Positions 46,862 through 56,372 of a DNA stretch of 64,000 nucleotides are shown here, piece after piece. The translations under genes were made by a program, and so were the position numbers. Every line of letters starts with the position of its first letter. The first letter of the stretch is position 1. A model generated the notes under the pieces. That model was not told the origin of the DNA, searched no databases, and worked only from the letters and a program-made list of their open reading frames with translations. This stretch comes from DASXZH01 sp963829965 (GTDB taxonomy: Bacteria; Armatimonadota; Fimbriimonadia; Fimbriimonadales; Fimbriimonadaceae). The stretch is taken from the NCBI GenBank assembly GCA_963829965.1, contig CAWHLK010000061.1:10617-74616 (forward strand). The letters run 5' to 3'.

Positions 46862-47290
46862 CTATGCAATCGCATGCCTGCTACGAGCGGCGAGCTCTAG
46901 CTTTGGGAAGGGTATTGAGTGCGCCGCGGTCTTGATTAGATGTGCCAGTTCTACGAATCCAAGAATCCGGCCCTTGCTGTCCCGAATGATAGAATGCTCG
47001 ACACCTTTCTCGGCCATTCCGACTGCAACTTCCTCCAACTCCCAATCCCAATAGAACCAGCTGACATTGGAAGACATTACTTGCCCAACCGTGAGGTCTC
47101 CTAATTCTCTTCCGATCGCAGCCACCAAACCAAGAACTTGGTCGCGCTCGAAAACTCCCACGGGTTGACCGCATGAAATGACGAAAGCGTAGCCGGAACG
47201 CTGATCTTCGAGCGACTCAATAGCCCTGAGAACGCTCATGTCGGGTTCTACGACGGGAACTGCTGGATCAGCAAAATCCCTGATTTTCAT
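46862..47290 (-). CDS. Two-CBS-domain protein
   Basis: 142 residues. Two CBS modules: FADPAVPVVEPDMSVLRAIESLEDQRSGYAFVI... and VGQVMSSNVSWFYWDWELEEVAVGMAEKGVEHSIIRDSKGRILGFVE... each lying across the adenine-nucleotide cleft. Free-standing CBS pairs bind AMP, ATP or SAM and act as energy sensors. The C-terminal ~25 residues are polar with no motif. Confidence 0.85.
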   Translation of the reverse strand: MKIRDFADPAVPVVEPDMSVLRAIESLEDQRSGYAFVISCGQPVGVFERDQVLGLVAAIGRELGDLTVGQVMSSNVSWFYWDWELEEVAVGMAEKGVEHSIIRDSKGRILGFVELAHLIKTAAHSIPFPKLELAARSRHAIA

Positions 47291-47532
47291 TTCTTTCTCC
47301 TTTGAAACTTCCTTGATTCAAATGTCGTTGCCGGCTGCGTGGCCGGGAAAGATGGGTAGGTGGTCAGCGTCCTGCGACCACGTTAGCTAACGTTGGCCAA
47401 AGGTCGCGAACGACTCCGGCAAAGCGTGCATAATGCATATATCGTATTGGTATTGCCCAATAAGAACAAGTCATGACTTTCTTGCCCATCGTTTATATGA
47501 CACTGGAAATCGCAAAGTCTTCATAATCGGCC

Positions 47533-48201
47533 ATGCGCTCCTTTTTCATTGCGGCTGCCTTGTTTCTACCTTCCCTTGCCTGGTCCCAGACCATATGTAT
47601 CGATCCCGGGCATCCATCCGAAAACGGTGTTGGGACTCACGGGAAGCTCATTTCCGAAGTGAAGGCAGCCTGGCAAGTTTCTCAGAAGCTTCAGAAATTC
47701 CTCACCGAGGCCGGGTACCGCGTGGTCATGACCAAATCCGCCGAAATGGAGCGGGTGACCAATAAACGCCGGGCTGAGATCGCCAATGAAGCGCATGCAA
47801 GCCTTATGCTCAGGATCCATTGCGATGCCGGTTCAAGGTCCGGTTTCGCCAGCTACTATCCAGCTGCGCAAGGTCGCGTGGGCGACATGGTTGGCCCGAG
47901 CGAGAAGGTGATGCAGGCAAGCCGGGCGGCCGCCATCGCCTTTCATCCAGCCGTCATTAAGGCTTTGAACGGCGAGGTTGGAGACCGCGGGATTCACACG
48001 GACGCCGACACGATGATCGGCGGCAGGCAGGGCGGTGCCTTGACAGGATCTATCTATTCTCATGTGGCCACGGTTTTGATCGAGATGGCAGTTCTCCAAA
48101 ACGCGAGCGACGATGCGTTTATCTCGACTGACGAGGGACAAGAGAAGATGGCGAAGGCGATCGCGATGGGAGTGGAAGCGGCGGTGCCACGGAGTAAGTG
48201 A
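47533..48201 (+). CDS. N-acetylmuramoyl-L-alanine amidase (Amidase_3)
   Basis: 222 residues. Signal peptide MRSFFIAAALFLPSLAWSQ, then the zinc amidase core: ICIDPGHPSENG (His ligand), EVKAAWQVSQKLQKFLTEAGYRVVMTKS (Glu ligand), ANEAHASLMLRIHCDAG (His ligand) and VLIEMAVLQNASDD (catalytic Glu). Cleaves peptide side chains from peptidoglycan in the periplasm. The 240 bp upstream contain an inverted repeat TGCAT-A-ATGCA at about 47427-47437 near the likely promoter. Confidence 0.92.
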   Translation: MRSFFIAAALFLPSLAWSQTICIDPGHPSENGVGTHGKLISEVKAAWQVSQKLQKFLTEAGYRVVMTKSAEMERVTNKRRAEIANEAHASLMLRIHCDAGSRSGFASYYPAAQGRVGDMVGPSEKVMQASRAAAIAFHPAVIKALNGEVGDRGIHTDADTMIGGRQGGALTGSIYSHVATVLIEMAVLQNASDDAFISTDEGQEKMAKAIAMGVEAAVPRSK

Positions 48202-48392
48202 AGCGCGATGCGCCGGAGGCGCTATGAAGTGCGGCGATCATTCGTCCGCTCTTAATCGCCGCCCTTTATGCCCGTCATTGCTGAGACAGCAAATGATGCT
48301 GATTCAGGTTGGCTATAACCCATCTCGGCCCGTAAAGAAGTGGCAGAGGATTGCCGCACTACAAAGCGGTTCGCGCGCGTAGAAGAAGTTCC

Positions 48393-48713
48393 ATGAACGC
48401 CCTTGCACGAGAGATGGCCAGGCTCTTGTGGTGGTACCTGCTTTGGGTCATGCGGAGGCCTTGGATGAAGCGGCTCCAAAATGCGTGGCTAAAGTTGGTT
48501 CCGGCAAGGCATAGGGAAAAGGCCGCGGCAATTCACAAAAGGCAAAACCGTTGGGCGCTGAGATATGGCCTGCCGACTCTGCAAGTGGCGATGAACTTCG
48601 TGATAGCTTGCGTCGGCCTTACAATTATTTACCTGGTGACAGTGAATCTGTACGAAGCCGGAGCGTTCCACGTGCCGCAGAAATCGGACGCGGCTCTGGT
48701 TCAGGCTCAGTAG
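48393..48713 (+). CDS. Small single-pass membrane protein
   Basis: 106 residues from ATG 48393; the frame opens 14 codons earlier. Basic, Trp-rich N-terminus (LLWWYLLWVMRRPWMKR) and one hydrophobic helix (VAMNFVIACVGLTIIYLVTV) near residue 70. No family recognised. Followed by about 200 bp without a gene before the murB stop. Confidence 0.6.
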   Translation: MNALAREMARLLWWYLLWVMRRPWMKRLQNAWLKLVPARHREKAAAIHKRQNRWALRYGLPTLQVAMNFVIACVGLTIIYLVTVNLYEAGAFHVPQKSDAALVQAQ

Positions 48714-48914
48714 GATGGGTGGCCCGGTAACCCCAAGGGGAGAGCAAAAGGCCCGGGCCGATTTAGCTAAGTGAAGAAGCATCTTCACCTAGATTCATTA
48801 TCGTTCAGTGTGTAGTGATGCTTTGTCATGGGAAGAAGTGACTAACGAAATCCATTCTTTTACATTCTTAGTCGCTCTTTATGGCGATGCTCAATGGTAA
48901 CGAAGAGATGCCCC

Positions 48915-49874
48915 TTAACCGCCAGAAAGCTCAAAGCTTGACCAGTCCCCGATGTAGAGGACCTCTTCCTCTAAGTGAACGTTGAACCGCTCGAACACCG
49001 TGCGCTTGGCGAGTTGGGCGAGTCGGCGTATATCACCTGCACTTGCGCTGCCCACGTTCAAAATAAAGTTGGCGTGTCTTCTCGCGAACATTGCGCCGCC
49101 GAGGCGAATGCCCGCGAGGCCGGATTTTTCAATCAAGTACCCGGCCGGCACTACACCTGCCGTTCTTAGCTGCCTTGGCAGGGATTCCAGTCCTTCAGCC
49201 AGGATTTGGTCGTTTACGTTCTTGAAGAAACTGCCCGCGCTGGCGGGAGGCGGCTGTTTGGAAATCCGTTGCCTTTGGTATTCGCGGGCCTCGTCATAGA
49301 TTTTCTTGGGATCTCCCTTGGGAAGCCTCATCTTGACCCTAAGTAACGCGCAACTGGGCGGGTTCGGCCTTCTCAAAAGGGAATCTCGATAGGAGAACTC
49401 CATAAAGCCGGGTTCAACCCAGCGGCGCTCGCCTTCAAACACCACCTCGATAGAGGTCAAAAACTCGGCAACTGAGCTTCGGTAAGCGCCTGCATTGCTG
49501 ACCAGAGCGCCACCCAGCGTGCCAGGGATGCCTACCGCGAATTCCAACCCGCCGAGGCTCCGCTGCGCTGTCTTTAGGAACAGCTCTTGAAACCCGCAAC
49601 CTGCCTCCGCGGTGACTTCCGCACCATCGATCTCAATGCGTTTTGCACCGTTGACAATCACTAGTCCAGGCACGCCCTCGTCGCTCGGTAGCACGTTGCT
49701 GCCCCAGCCGAGAACCGTCGCGGACTGGCCGGATTTCTGCCGTTCGATCATCATCTCAGCCAAGTCGTCGCTGGTGCGAGCAATCGCAAACAGTTCCGCG
49801 TTGCCGCCCGACTTAAGGGTTGTAAACGGCTTAAGGGCAACGTCGCTTTCATAAACCAGGGCGCCGGATTTCAT
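48915..49874 (-). CDS. murB: UDP-N-acetylenolpyruvoylglucosamine reductase
   Basis: 319 residues. FAD enzyme that reduces UDP-GlcNAc-enolpyruvate to UDP-MurNAc. Contains TLKSGGNAELFAIA, VLGWGSNVLPSDEGVPGLVI, AGCGFQELF, GLEFAVGIPGTLGGALVSNAGAY (FAD site), FSYRDSLLR, and the C-terminal ASAGSFFKN / EKSGLAGIRLGGAMFARRHANFI. The start overlaps the tsaB stop by 4 bp, giving a three-gene operon with tsaB and the secreted protein upstream. Confidence 0.95.
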   Translation of the reverse strand: MKSGALVYESDVALKPFTTLKSGGNAELFAIARTSDDLAEMMIERQKSGQSATVLGWGSNVLPSDEGVPGLVIVNGAKRIEIDGAEVTAEAGCGFQELFLKTAQRSLGGLEFAVGIPGTLGGALVSNAGAYRSSVAEFLTSIEVVFEGERRWVEPGFMEFSYRDSLLRRPNPPSCALLRVKMRLPKGDPKKIYDEAREYQRQRISKQPPPASAGSFFKNVNDQILAEGLESLPRQLRTAGVVPAGYLIEKSGLAGIRLGGAMFARRHANFILNVGSASAGDIRRLAQLAKRTVFERFNVHLEEEVLYIGDWSSFELSGG

Positions 49875-50440
49875 AAGTTGGCTTGCGGAAACGGCCTCTT
49901 CGGAACGGAGATGCTCGGCTCGATCAGATACTGGGGAACAAGTTCCTCGACGCGAACTCTTTTCAGTTTTGAAAGTTGAGACGCGGCAATTCTGGCTTCT
50001 GGATATCTTTGATCCAAAATGTCCGGACCGTATCCTAGATAACTCTCATTCGGCAGTTTGGAGGTTCTGTAGGCATTGCCTCCTATGGGGCGAATGAAAT
50101 ACTCTCCCTTTTTGGAAGGGATCACCGCCAGTCCGTGCGGATCAATGAGATCAAAGGATGTTACGGCTGCAACTTCAATTTCTAGAGCATAAGCAAGGGT
50201 TTTTGCGATTGTAACTCCAACCCTCACGCCGATAAAACTTCCAGGGCCAACATCGGAAACGATCAGTAGAATATCAGCCTTTGAGCGTCCTGCCGCCAAA
50301 AGCCCGGTCTCAAGCAAGCGAAGGCACGTTTCCGCCGCATTTTGGTTGGAATCTTTTTGCGCGGCAAAAAGCAACTCTACATCCTTGCCGATCAAAGCGA
50401 TACTTACAACCGAACTTGAACAGCTAAGCGCTAGGGTCAA
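49871..50440 (-). CDS. tsaB: tRNA threonylcarbamoyladenosine biosynthesis protein TsaB
   Basis: 189 residues. ASKHA-type partner of TsaD in t6A37 tRNA modification: N-terminal LALSCSSSVVSIALI, central IVSDVGPGSFIGVRVGVTIAKTLAYALE, and C-terminal PQYLIEPSI. The pattern GPGSFxGxR is diagnostic. Slightly shorter than E. coli TsaB, as usual outside the Enterobacteria. Overlaps both neighbours by 4 bp. Confidence 0.93.
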   Translation of the reverse strand: MTLALSCSSSVVSIALIGKDVELLFAAQKDSNQNAAETCLRLLETGLLAAGRSKADILLIVSDVGPGSFIGVRVGVTIAKTLAYALEIEVAAVTSFDLIDPHGLAVIPSKKGEYFIRPIGGNAYRTSKLPNESYLGYGPDILDQRYPEARIAASQLSKLKRVRVEELVPQYLIEPSISVPKRPFPQANL

Positions 50441-51654
50441 GGTGCAGGAACTACCGTGAGCACGTCCGCAAGGCCTTCCAAAGTTTTCCGGTCCTTGCCG
50501 GAGGCGCCCTCGTCGTCGCTGTTCCAGGTGAGAACCCAGTAGTTGTCGCCGTTATCGCCCGCTGCATCGAAGCTGAAATGCGATTTCGTGCCTGCCAGTC
50601 CGCGCCGGTAGATCCAATCGACGTTGCATTGGCCATGGTTGATGTAGCTGGTCTTTTCTTCCCGCTTGACAACCTTGGTAAACGCTTCCAGCGTTTGGCC
50701 GGAAGCTCGAATCAACACTTTGCCCGGGTCGTCGGAATCGACGACGCTAGCCACGAAGAGCTTGGCGGAGCCGGTTAGGTCCGGATTGGTAAGGGTGAAA
50801 GTTCCGTCTGAATTCTTTGAAACCTTCCATGTGTTCGGCCCCTTCAGGTCAACTTTCTTTCCGGCAGCCGTCGCTTCAACAATGACTACGCCCTTGAATG
50901 GGGCTACCGGTGGCTGAACAGGAGGAGTCCAAACAACCTTGTGGAACTGGCCCGGCTGCAAGTCTCCTGCCGATAGTTTGCGGTCTGGGCTCTCTGCGGA
51001 AGGAAGTCGCCCGTCCGTCGTGTGGAGGGTCTGCATCGTGTCGCGCCAGATCGTTTCAGCCTTGTCGAAGTTATCCGGAGACGCTGAAAGGCGGTAAATG
51101 AGCTTTCGGGGTGTTGCGCTGTAAACAAGGCCCGTATCCGTGATCAAGTGGACGCCTTTATCCTTTGACTCGATTTTCGTCATGAGCAATGGGACGCCGA
51201 GGACTTCGTCACTCCACTGCCTAAGGACGGCGCGGTTCATTTTTTCGTTGATATCGCGTTGAACAGTTTGCCAGGTGTCCTGATCCTGGTTGAACTGGGC
51301 CGAATAAATCTCAAGTACAGCGCGTTCGTCCACGCCCGGCAGTGGAATTAAAAATCGAGTGGTAATGTCTTGCTTCGCCGGTCGCCACGTCTTGGGATCG
51401 GTGAGAATGATTTTGGATTCCTCGTTCTTAACTTTAACCTTCGAATGCTTCCAGCTTTTCGGATAGTCGAAAGCGAGGCCTAACTCCTCGTTTGTATAAG
51501 TTGCGTTCGGAGACGCCGCTTCGGACGCTTTCGACGTGGTTGCTGAGGGCTTCGTTACGGTTGAAGTTGGAGTGGTCGGCGCCGGAAGGGTGTTCGGACT
51601 TTGCGCCGGATTCTGGCCTAACAAAAGGATAAGACTTATAGCCGCGATATTCAT
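50437..51654 (-). CDS. Secreted protein of unknown function
   Basis: 405 residues. Signal peptide MNIAAISLILLLGQ, a Thr/Pro/Ser-rich linker to about residue 50, then NEELGLAFDYPKSWKHSKVK, a PsbP/'YP-SW'-type beta domain often found in secreted bacterial proteins. A second beta-rich region (about 215-400, VVWTPPVQPPVAPFKGVVIVEATAAG...) has no match I can name. First gene of the operon with tsaB and murB; divergent from the EF-G paralogue across 210 bp. Confidence 0.75.
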   Translation of the reverse strand: MNIAAISLILLLGQNPAQSPNTLPAPTTPTSTVTKPSATTSKASEAASPNATYTNEELGLAFDYPKSWKHSKVKVKNEESKIILTDPKTWRPAKQDITTRFLIPLPGVDERAVLEIYSAQFNQDQDTWQTVQRDINEKMNRAVLRQWSDEVLGVPLLMTKIESKDKGVHLITDTGLVYSATPRKLIYRLSASPDNFDKAETIWRDTMQTLHTTDGRLPSAESPDRKLSAGDLQPGQFHKVVWTPPVQPPVAPFKGVVIVEATAAGKKVDLKGPNTWKVSKNSDGTFTLTNPDLTGSAKLFVASVVDSDDPGKVLIRASGQTLEAFTKVVKREEKTSYINHGQCNVDWIYRRGLAGTKSHFSFDAAGDNGDNYWVLTWNSDDEGASGKDRKTLEGLADVLTVVPAP

Positions 51655-51864
51655 GCTTTCACCGAGTTAAAACGTTTCAAATGGCCAGTTGGAACCATCA
51701 AGTTCCCTCTTGGGCTCCTTGATGGAACTTGAGCCTTGCCCCGATAACGCTTTTAGCTAGTCTATATTTTTGCACAACAAGCGTCGCAGGGACTTCATTC
51801 GGCTCAAAACGGTGCGAAGGTTGGAGCGAATGAGGTAAGCATTTCTTGTTTGGAGTAATCGATT

Positions 51865-53937
51865 TTGAAACAGTACACCGCAGAAAACATTCGCAACGTT
51901 GCAATAGTGGGCCATGGAGGGTCCGGGAAGACGATGCTGGTAGAGCATTTGCTTTATACAGCGGGAGCGACCGATCGTTTAGGGACCGTGGACGGTGGTA
52001 ATTCGCAAAGCGACTATGACCCTCTTGAAATCCGCCGCAAGATCAGCGTAAGCGCCACCGCCCTTCCGATCGAATGGAATGACCACAAGATCAACCTTAT
52101 CGACGTGCCCGGCTATCCGGATTTCATTGGCGATCTTCACGCGATAGCCCAAGTGGTAGAGGCCATGGTCATCGTCTGCGAAGCCAAGTCCGATCTGGAT
52201 GTGGGCTTCGAACTCGCCTGGGAAGTCGCGGAGGAGCACGGGCTCGCAAAATGCATATTCGTGAACAAATTAGAGCGGGACAATGCCGATTTTGATGGGC
52301 TGATGAACACGCTCCACCAGCGCTATGGCAGCAAAATCGTGGGAGTTCAGATTCCCATAGGCCACCAGGCCGCCTTTAGCGGCGTGCTGGATCTCTTAAA
52401 CATGAAGGTCTACAAGGGCAAGGACCGGGGCGTTGAGATCGACGAGGTTCCTGCCGGTTACTCGGAGGAAGCAGCCGAAAGACGCGACAAGATGATGGAC
52501 GCTGCCGCCGAAGGAGACGACGAGTTGATGCTCAAATATCTGGACGGCGTCACACTGCATCCTCTCGAAATTGAGCATGGGCTGCTCGTCGGCACGGAAA
52601 CGGGGCGTGTGGTTCCCGTTTTGCTCGGTTCAGCCCACAGCGGGATTGGCGTGGCCACCTTGCTTGATCGCATTATCGGAGAACTGCCCAGTCCCAAAGA
52701 TACGCCCAAAACCTTTGGAGGCAAGGAGTTTAAACCGGATGCCGACGGGCCGTTGGCCGCTTTTTGCTTCAAGTCAACCGCGGACCCCTATGTGGGGAAA
52801 ATCAACTACCTTCGAGTCTTTAGCGGGACGCTGAAGACGGATCAAAGCGTATGGAACTCCACTCATGATCGTGAGGAACGCCTACACAACCTCTATTTCC
52901 CTCATGGCAAAGGCCAAGAGCCTGCTTCGAGCGTGGTTGCGGGAGACATCTGCGCGGTGGCGAAACTGCAGGACACTCATACCGGCGACACTTTGACCAC
53001 TACGAAAGATAAAGCCAAACTGCCCGCGATCACCTTCCCCGATCCGATTTACAGGGTGGCGATAAAGCCGGTCACCAAAGCCGATGAGGACAAGTTGGGC
53101 CCTTCACTTCAAAAGTTGTTGGAAGAGGATCCAACCTTACGTTACACCCGAGACCCGGCGCTCCATCAGGAAATCATCGAGGGCATGGGAGACATTCATC
53201 TGGATACCGCAATAGAAAAGCTTAAGACTCGGTTTGGAGTCTCGGTAACCACGGAAGAAGCCAAGGTCCCCTATCGTGAGACCATCAAAGGAACCGCGAA
53301 AGCTCAGGGACGGCATAAGAGGCAGACGGGCGGCAAGGGCCAGTTCGGCGATTGCTGGATCGAACTTCAACCTCTGCCACAAGGGGAAGGTTTTGTGTTC
53401 GAGAACAAAGTGGTGGGTGGATCAATTCCGAAGAACTTCATCCCCGCCGTCGAGAAGGGCATTCGCGAAACGATGGATCACGGCTTCCTCGCCGGATATC
53501 CGGTTGTCGACGTGAAAGCGACGGTCTACGATGGCAGTTATCACGATGTGGACTCGAGCGAAATGGCATTCAAGATCGCAGGGTCTCTCGCGTTTCGGGC
53601 GGCGGCCGAGAAGGCACAGCCGGTCATTCTGGAGCCTGTGTTGGACTTGGCGGTTGACGTGCCGGACGATAACGTGGGCGACGTGGTAGGCGATTTGAAC
53701 GGTCGGCGTGGCCGGCTCCAGGGTATGGATCCCATCGCGCCGGGTAAGAGCCGTGTGCGCGCTCAGGTGCCGATGGCGACGATGATGCGCTACGCCTTGG
53801 ACCTACGCTCGATCACTAAGGGTCGAGGCAGGTTCTCGCAGTCGATTTCGCATTACGACGACCTTCCACACCCCGAGCAGCAGGCATTGATTAAAGAGCA
53901 TGAAAAGGAACGAGCCGCACACGAATCGGAGCACTAA
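51865..53937 (+). CDS. Elongation factor G-like translational GTPase
   Basis: 690 residues from TTG 51865, with GGAG 8 bases upstream. GTPase domain: G1 GHGGSGKT (not the GHIDAGKT of housekeeping EF-G), G3 DVPGYPDF, G4 NKLE, G5 GSAHSGIG. EF-G domains II-V follow (RETIKGTAKAQGRHKRQTGGKGQFGD, SIPKNFIPAVEKGIRETMDHG). The P-loop variant marks the EF-G2/FusA2-like paralogue group. Whether it acts in translocation or recycling is unknown. No str-operon genes adjoin it. Confidence 0.93.
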   Translation: MKQYTAENIRNVAIVGHGGSGKTMLVEHLLYTAGATDRLGTVDGGNSQSDYDPLEIRRKISVSATALPIEWNDHKINLIDVPGYPDFIGDLHAIAQVVEAMVIVCEAKSDLDVGFELAWEVAEEHGLAKCIFVNKLERDNADFDGLMNTLHQRYGSKIVGVQIPIGHQAAFSGVLDLLNMKVYKGKDRGVEIDEVPAGYSEEAAERRDKMMDAAAEGDDELMLKYLDGVTLHPLEIEHGLLVGTETGRVVPVLLGSAHSGIGVATLLDRIIGELPSPKDTPKTFGGKEFKPDADGPLAAFCFKSTADPYVGKINYLRVFSGTLKTDQSVWNSTHDREERLHNLYFPHGKGQEPASSVVAGDICAVAKLQDTHTGDTLTTTKDKAKLPAITFPDPIYRVAIKPVTKADEDKLGPSLQKLLEEDPTLRYTRDPALHQEIIEGMGDIHLDTAIEKLKTRFGVSVTTEEAKVPYRETIKGTAKAQGRHKRQTGGKGQFGDCWIELQPLPQGEGFVFENKVVGGSIPKNFIPAVEKGIRETMDHGFLAGYPVVDVKATVYDGSYHDVDSSEMAFKIAGSLAFRAAAEKAQPVILEPVLDLAVDVPDDNVGDVVGDLNGRRGRLQGMDPIAPGKSRVRAQVPMATMMRYALDLRSITKGRGRFSQSISHYDDLPHPEQQALIKEHEKERAAHESEH

Positions 53938-54063
53938 GGCAAGTCCTCGCAACTCTCCTTCTACCAAGCGTGTTGACGAGGTGAGAGGAACTGATCGGCT
54001 TCGTGCAGACCCCTTTGTAGGGGGACATTCAAAGCCGACGTAGGCCGCTCTCCCAAGCCTAAA

Positions 54064-54093
54064 GCCATCTCGGATTTTATCGTCCGAGGTGGC
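54064..54093 (-). terminator. Hairpin terminator overlapping a stop codon
   Basis: On the minus strand GCCACCTCGGA-CGATAAAA-TCCGAGATGGC, an 11-bp stem with one wobble pair, followed by TTTAGGCTT. The TAA stop of the small gene at 54077 lies in the loop. Confidence 0.65.
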
Positions 54094-54379
54094 TGTACAC
54101 CGTTTGCTGGTCGTGCTCGTACTGCTTCTCCAAGCCCGAGTTGCCGAAATAGGTGGCAACGCAAGCCAAGGCAAGAATAGGCAAAAGCACTCTGGACCAA
54201 ATAACGCGCCGCCGGACGCCAACCCGCCGCGCAGTTTTCTGCACGGTGTGGATGGGTCGAGGCCTTCCGTGGCCGCTATCCAAAGTCCACCTGCTATCAA
54301 ACACAGGCATTTCCCTGGTCATCACCTCTAATACGTGGTCCCACCTTGCGGGGTCTGTCATCAATTCCATGGTAGACAT
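54077..54379 (-). CDS. Small membrane protein of unknown function
   Basis: 100 residues from ATG 54379 (MSTMELMTDP); a start at 54466 is open but runs through the promoter-like TATAGTATAG just upstream. Acidic/Trp-containing N-terminus (WDHVLEVMTREMPVFDSRW), a basic stretch (RRVGVRRRVIW), and one transmembrane helix (VLLPILALACVATYFG) near residues 70-86. Layout resembles small DUF3040-like or anti-sigma-type membrane proteins, but no family is recognised. Confidence 0.6.
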   Translation of the reverse strand: MSTMELMTDPARWDHVLEVMTREMPVFDSRWTLDSGHGRPRPIHTVQKTARRVGVRRRVIWSRVLLPILALACVATYFGNSGLEKQYEHDQQTVYSHLGR

Positions 54380-54825
54380 ATCTATACTATAGCATAGAAG
54401 TCTTGTGCGCGCAAGGGGTTGAACAGAATTTGGATTTCGTGAACTAGATATGATTCCCCTACTCAACTCGGATCAAACGAAGGCGGCTAATCTCTGAAGG
54501 CTGGACCTTTGCTCCCCCCGCTGGGTCCATTGGAGGTCATTTGGGGAACGACTGGCTTACCTGGCGTTCGAGGACGCCTATCCCGTAACCGAGAGCACAT
54601 CATCGCTCATTGGCCCAATTGGGTGTTTTATGGACCCCTGTCCAGAACAGTGGGCTCCAATCGAGGATCTTCAAAGTTCCCAACCACCAACGCAGAGAAT
54701 TGCCTTCTTGACCTAAAGGAAATAGCTGGGGAACCGGACTGGAAAGCCAGTTTTCGATTTCCCGCAACGATAACAGGTAAACGGTTTCCGGTCCGTGGAA
54801 AGCCTCTTGAGGAAGAGCCTACGCC
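54380..54825. other. Gene-poor divergent region
   Basis: About 446 bp between the small membrane gene (-) and the CAP gene (+). A forward frame at 54509-54991 is open, but it overlaps the CAP gene out of frame and has no protein character. The part next to 54379 holds TATAGTATAG, a probable -10 for the minus gene. Confidence 0.35.
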
Positions 54826-55314
54826 ATGCGATCTATCCTCACAAGAGCCGGCCTGTTACTTGCTGTGTCACTCCTTTGCCTTACGGCGATGGCGCACGAG
54901 TCAGGAGGGAAAGACGCCAAAGCCAGCTTCATCGACAAGGTTCTCGAACTCACCAACCGCGAACGAGAAAAAGCGGGTCTGGGGCCGCTAATCTTGGAAC
55001 CCAAACTATGCTCCAGTGCTACCTGGAAAGCGGATGACATGGCCGAGCGAAACTACTTTGAACACGCGGACGGAAACGGCCGGGACTTCGTGGACCGAGC
55101 CGAGCAGTACGGCTACTACAACTGGACCTATTTGGGTGAGAACATCGCGGCCGGGCAAACGACGCCGGAAGAGGTTGTGCAGGAATGGATGGCCAGCCCA
55201 GGGCACCGGAAGAACATTCTCAAGCCTCAGTACAAAGAAATCGGAATCGGCTACTCTTCTGGCGCGCACGGACAGTACAAGCACTACTGGGTGCAAGAGT
55301 TCGGCACCCATTAA
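54826..55314 (+). CDS. Secreted CAP-domain (SCP/PR-1) protein
   Basis: 162 residues. Signal peptide MRSILTRAGLLLAVSLLCLTAMA, then a CAP domain: VLELTNREREKAGLGPLILEP, AERNYFEHADGNGRDFVDRA, YLGENIAAGQTTPEEVVQEWMASPGHRKNILKPQYKEIGIGY and HYWVQEFGTH, with the family His/Glu positions. Bacterial CAP proteins are extracellular; function unknown. Its last four bases overlap the convergent small gene. Confidence 0.9.
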   Translation: MRSILTRAGLLLAVSLLCLTAMAHESGGKDAKASFIDKVLELTNREREKAGLGPLILEPKLCSSATWKADDMAERNYFEHADGNGRDFVDRAEQYGYYNWTYLGENIAAGQTTPEEVVQEWMASPGHRKNILKPQYKEIGIGYSSGAHGQYKHYWVQEFGTH

Positions 55315-55643
55315 ACGGGCAGCCATGGAAATACCGCTTTAGTGGCCTTCTGCCATAGGGCAGGTTCAAAGTTCGCAAACATCCAGATTGCGGTCACGCA
55401 CACCCAGAACCCTGCTATCAGAAGCGGCATTTTGAGCCAACAGCGCGTGTCTTGCTTCCCTTTGATGAACGCGGCCGTGTAAAAGATGGCTGAAAGCCCT
55501 GCCGCTATGGGCAGCGTGAGCCGCTGGGCCAAGAGTGCCACCGTGGCCACCTTGCAGAAGGTGAAGGCGATGCCTTCGAGCTTATCGCCTTGAGTTTTCT
55601 TGTTCTCTGTTTGAGCAGGTTCCAATCCAAGTTCTTGTTGCAT
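55311..55643 (-). CDS. Small membrane protein of unknown function
   Basis: 110 residues from ATG 55643, which has an excellent AAAGGAGG site; the frame is open up to 55838 without one. Hydrophilic first 30 residues rich in Gln/Glu, then about three hydrophobic segments (FTFCKVATVALLAQR, LPIAAGLSAIFYTAAFI, MPLLIAGFWVCVTAIWMFANF). No family recognised. Overlaps the CAP gene end to end. Confidence 0.65.
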   Translation of the reverse strand: MQQELGLEPAQTENKKTQGDKLEGIAFTFCKVATVALLAQRLTLPIAAGLSAIFYTAAFIKGKQDTRCWLKMPLLIAGFWVCVTAIWMFANFEPALWQKATKAVFPWLPV

Positions 55644-55991
55644 CACCGATCCTCCTTTAGAAATGCGAAATGTTGAAGGAACCCAAAGGGTCCAAGCTAT
55701 ATCGCGCACGGGCGAGAATGTCCAGTACGAGTTATAGTCCCTACCCGACACACCGGTAAACATAATCCGCAGAAACCAACGGTCCGCGAGGAGGGTGGGT
55801 AGTCCCACGACTGAGAAAGCAGTTAGGACCGTGATCAACTTCTCGCTTGTATTTATAATTCAATTCATCTTACTTATGGGAGAAAATACACTAACTTGGC
55901 TGTTGCAGGAACTGTCGCCTCGGGTTATTTCCTCTCGGATTCGGATCCTTATGGCGTAGGAGGAGGCTTCATCCTTTCTTGTTCCCGAAGG
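55644..55991. other. Intergenic region, nothing recognised
   Basis: About 350 bp between the six-gene operon's last gene and the small membrane gene. Apart from the AGGAGG ribosome site next to 55643 and a moderately AT-rich patch at 55840-55900, no gene, hairpin or repeat stands out. Confidence 0.4.
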
Positions 55992-56372
55992 TCATTTACG
56001 TTTTCTTAGGAACGCGAAATACAGAGTCAGCCCAAAGGTTGTAAGGCCTACCAACCCAAGTAGCAGGAAAACAACTGAAAAAGGGAACTCCCTTCTGTTT
56101 GTTTCCGAACTGCTCATCAAGGTGGAGGCGCTAAGAAAAGTCATACAGCCCCCTAAACAAAGTCCGGGAATACCAAGAAAAACGAACAAAAGAACGAGTG
56201 CGACACTTGGTCCGTTAGATATTCTCCTTAAGTTCCATCCGCACTTTCGGCAGAAGCGGGCTGACTGTTCGTTTGGCTCGCCGCAATTGGGACATGTGAG
56301 GCCTCGAAAATAGGACGCGTCCCTAGTGGGAGACTCTGGAATCTTTGGAGGTGGCTCGGGGGGCCCGTTCAT
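55992..56372 (-). CDS. Zinc-ribbon membrane protein, last gene of the lipid-type operon
   Basis: 126 residues. N-terminal Pro-rich leader, a zinc ribbon (LTCPNCGEPNEQSARFCRKCG, two CxxC pairs, about residues 26-45), then two hydrophobic helices (ALVLLFVFLGIPGLCLGG and FSVVFLLLGLVGLTTFGLTLYF). Its start overlaps the Lgt-type stop by 4 bp (ATGA), so it belongs to the operon. Function unknown; zinc-ribbon/TM proteins often scaffold or sense. Confidence 0.75.
   Translation of the reverse strand: MNGPPEPPPKIPESPTRDASYFRGLTCPNCGEPNEQSARFCRKCGWNLRRISNGPSVALVLLFVFLGIPGLCLGGCMTFLSASTLMSSSETNRREFPFSVVFLLLGLVGLTTFGLTLYFAFLRKRK

Noticed and set aside
54509..54991. 160-residue plus-strand open frame
   Set aside because: Overlaps the CAP gene out of frame, begins without a ribosome site and shows no protein-like pattern.
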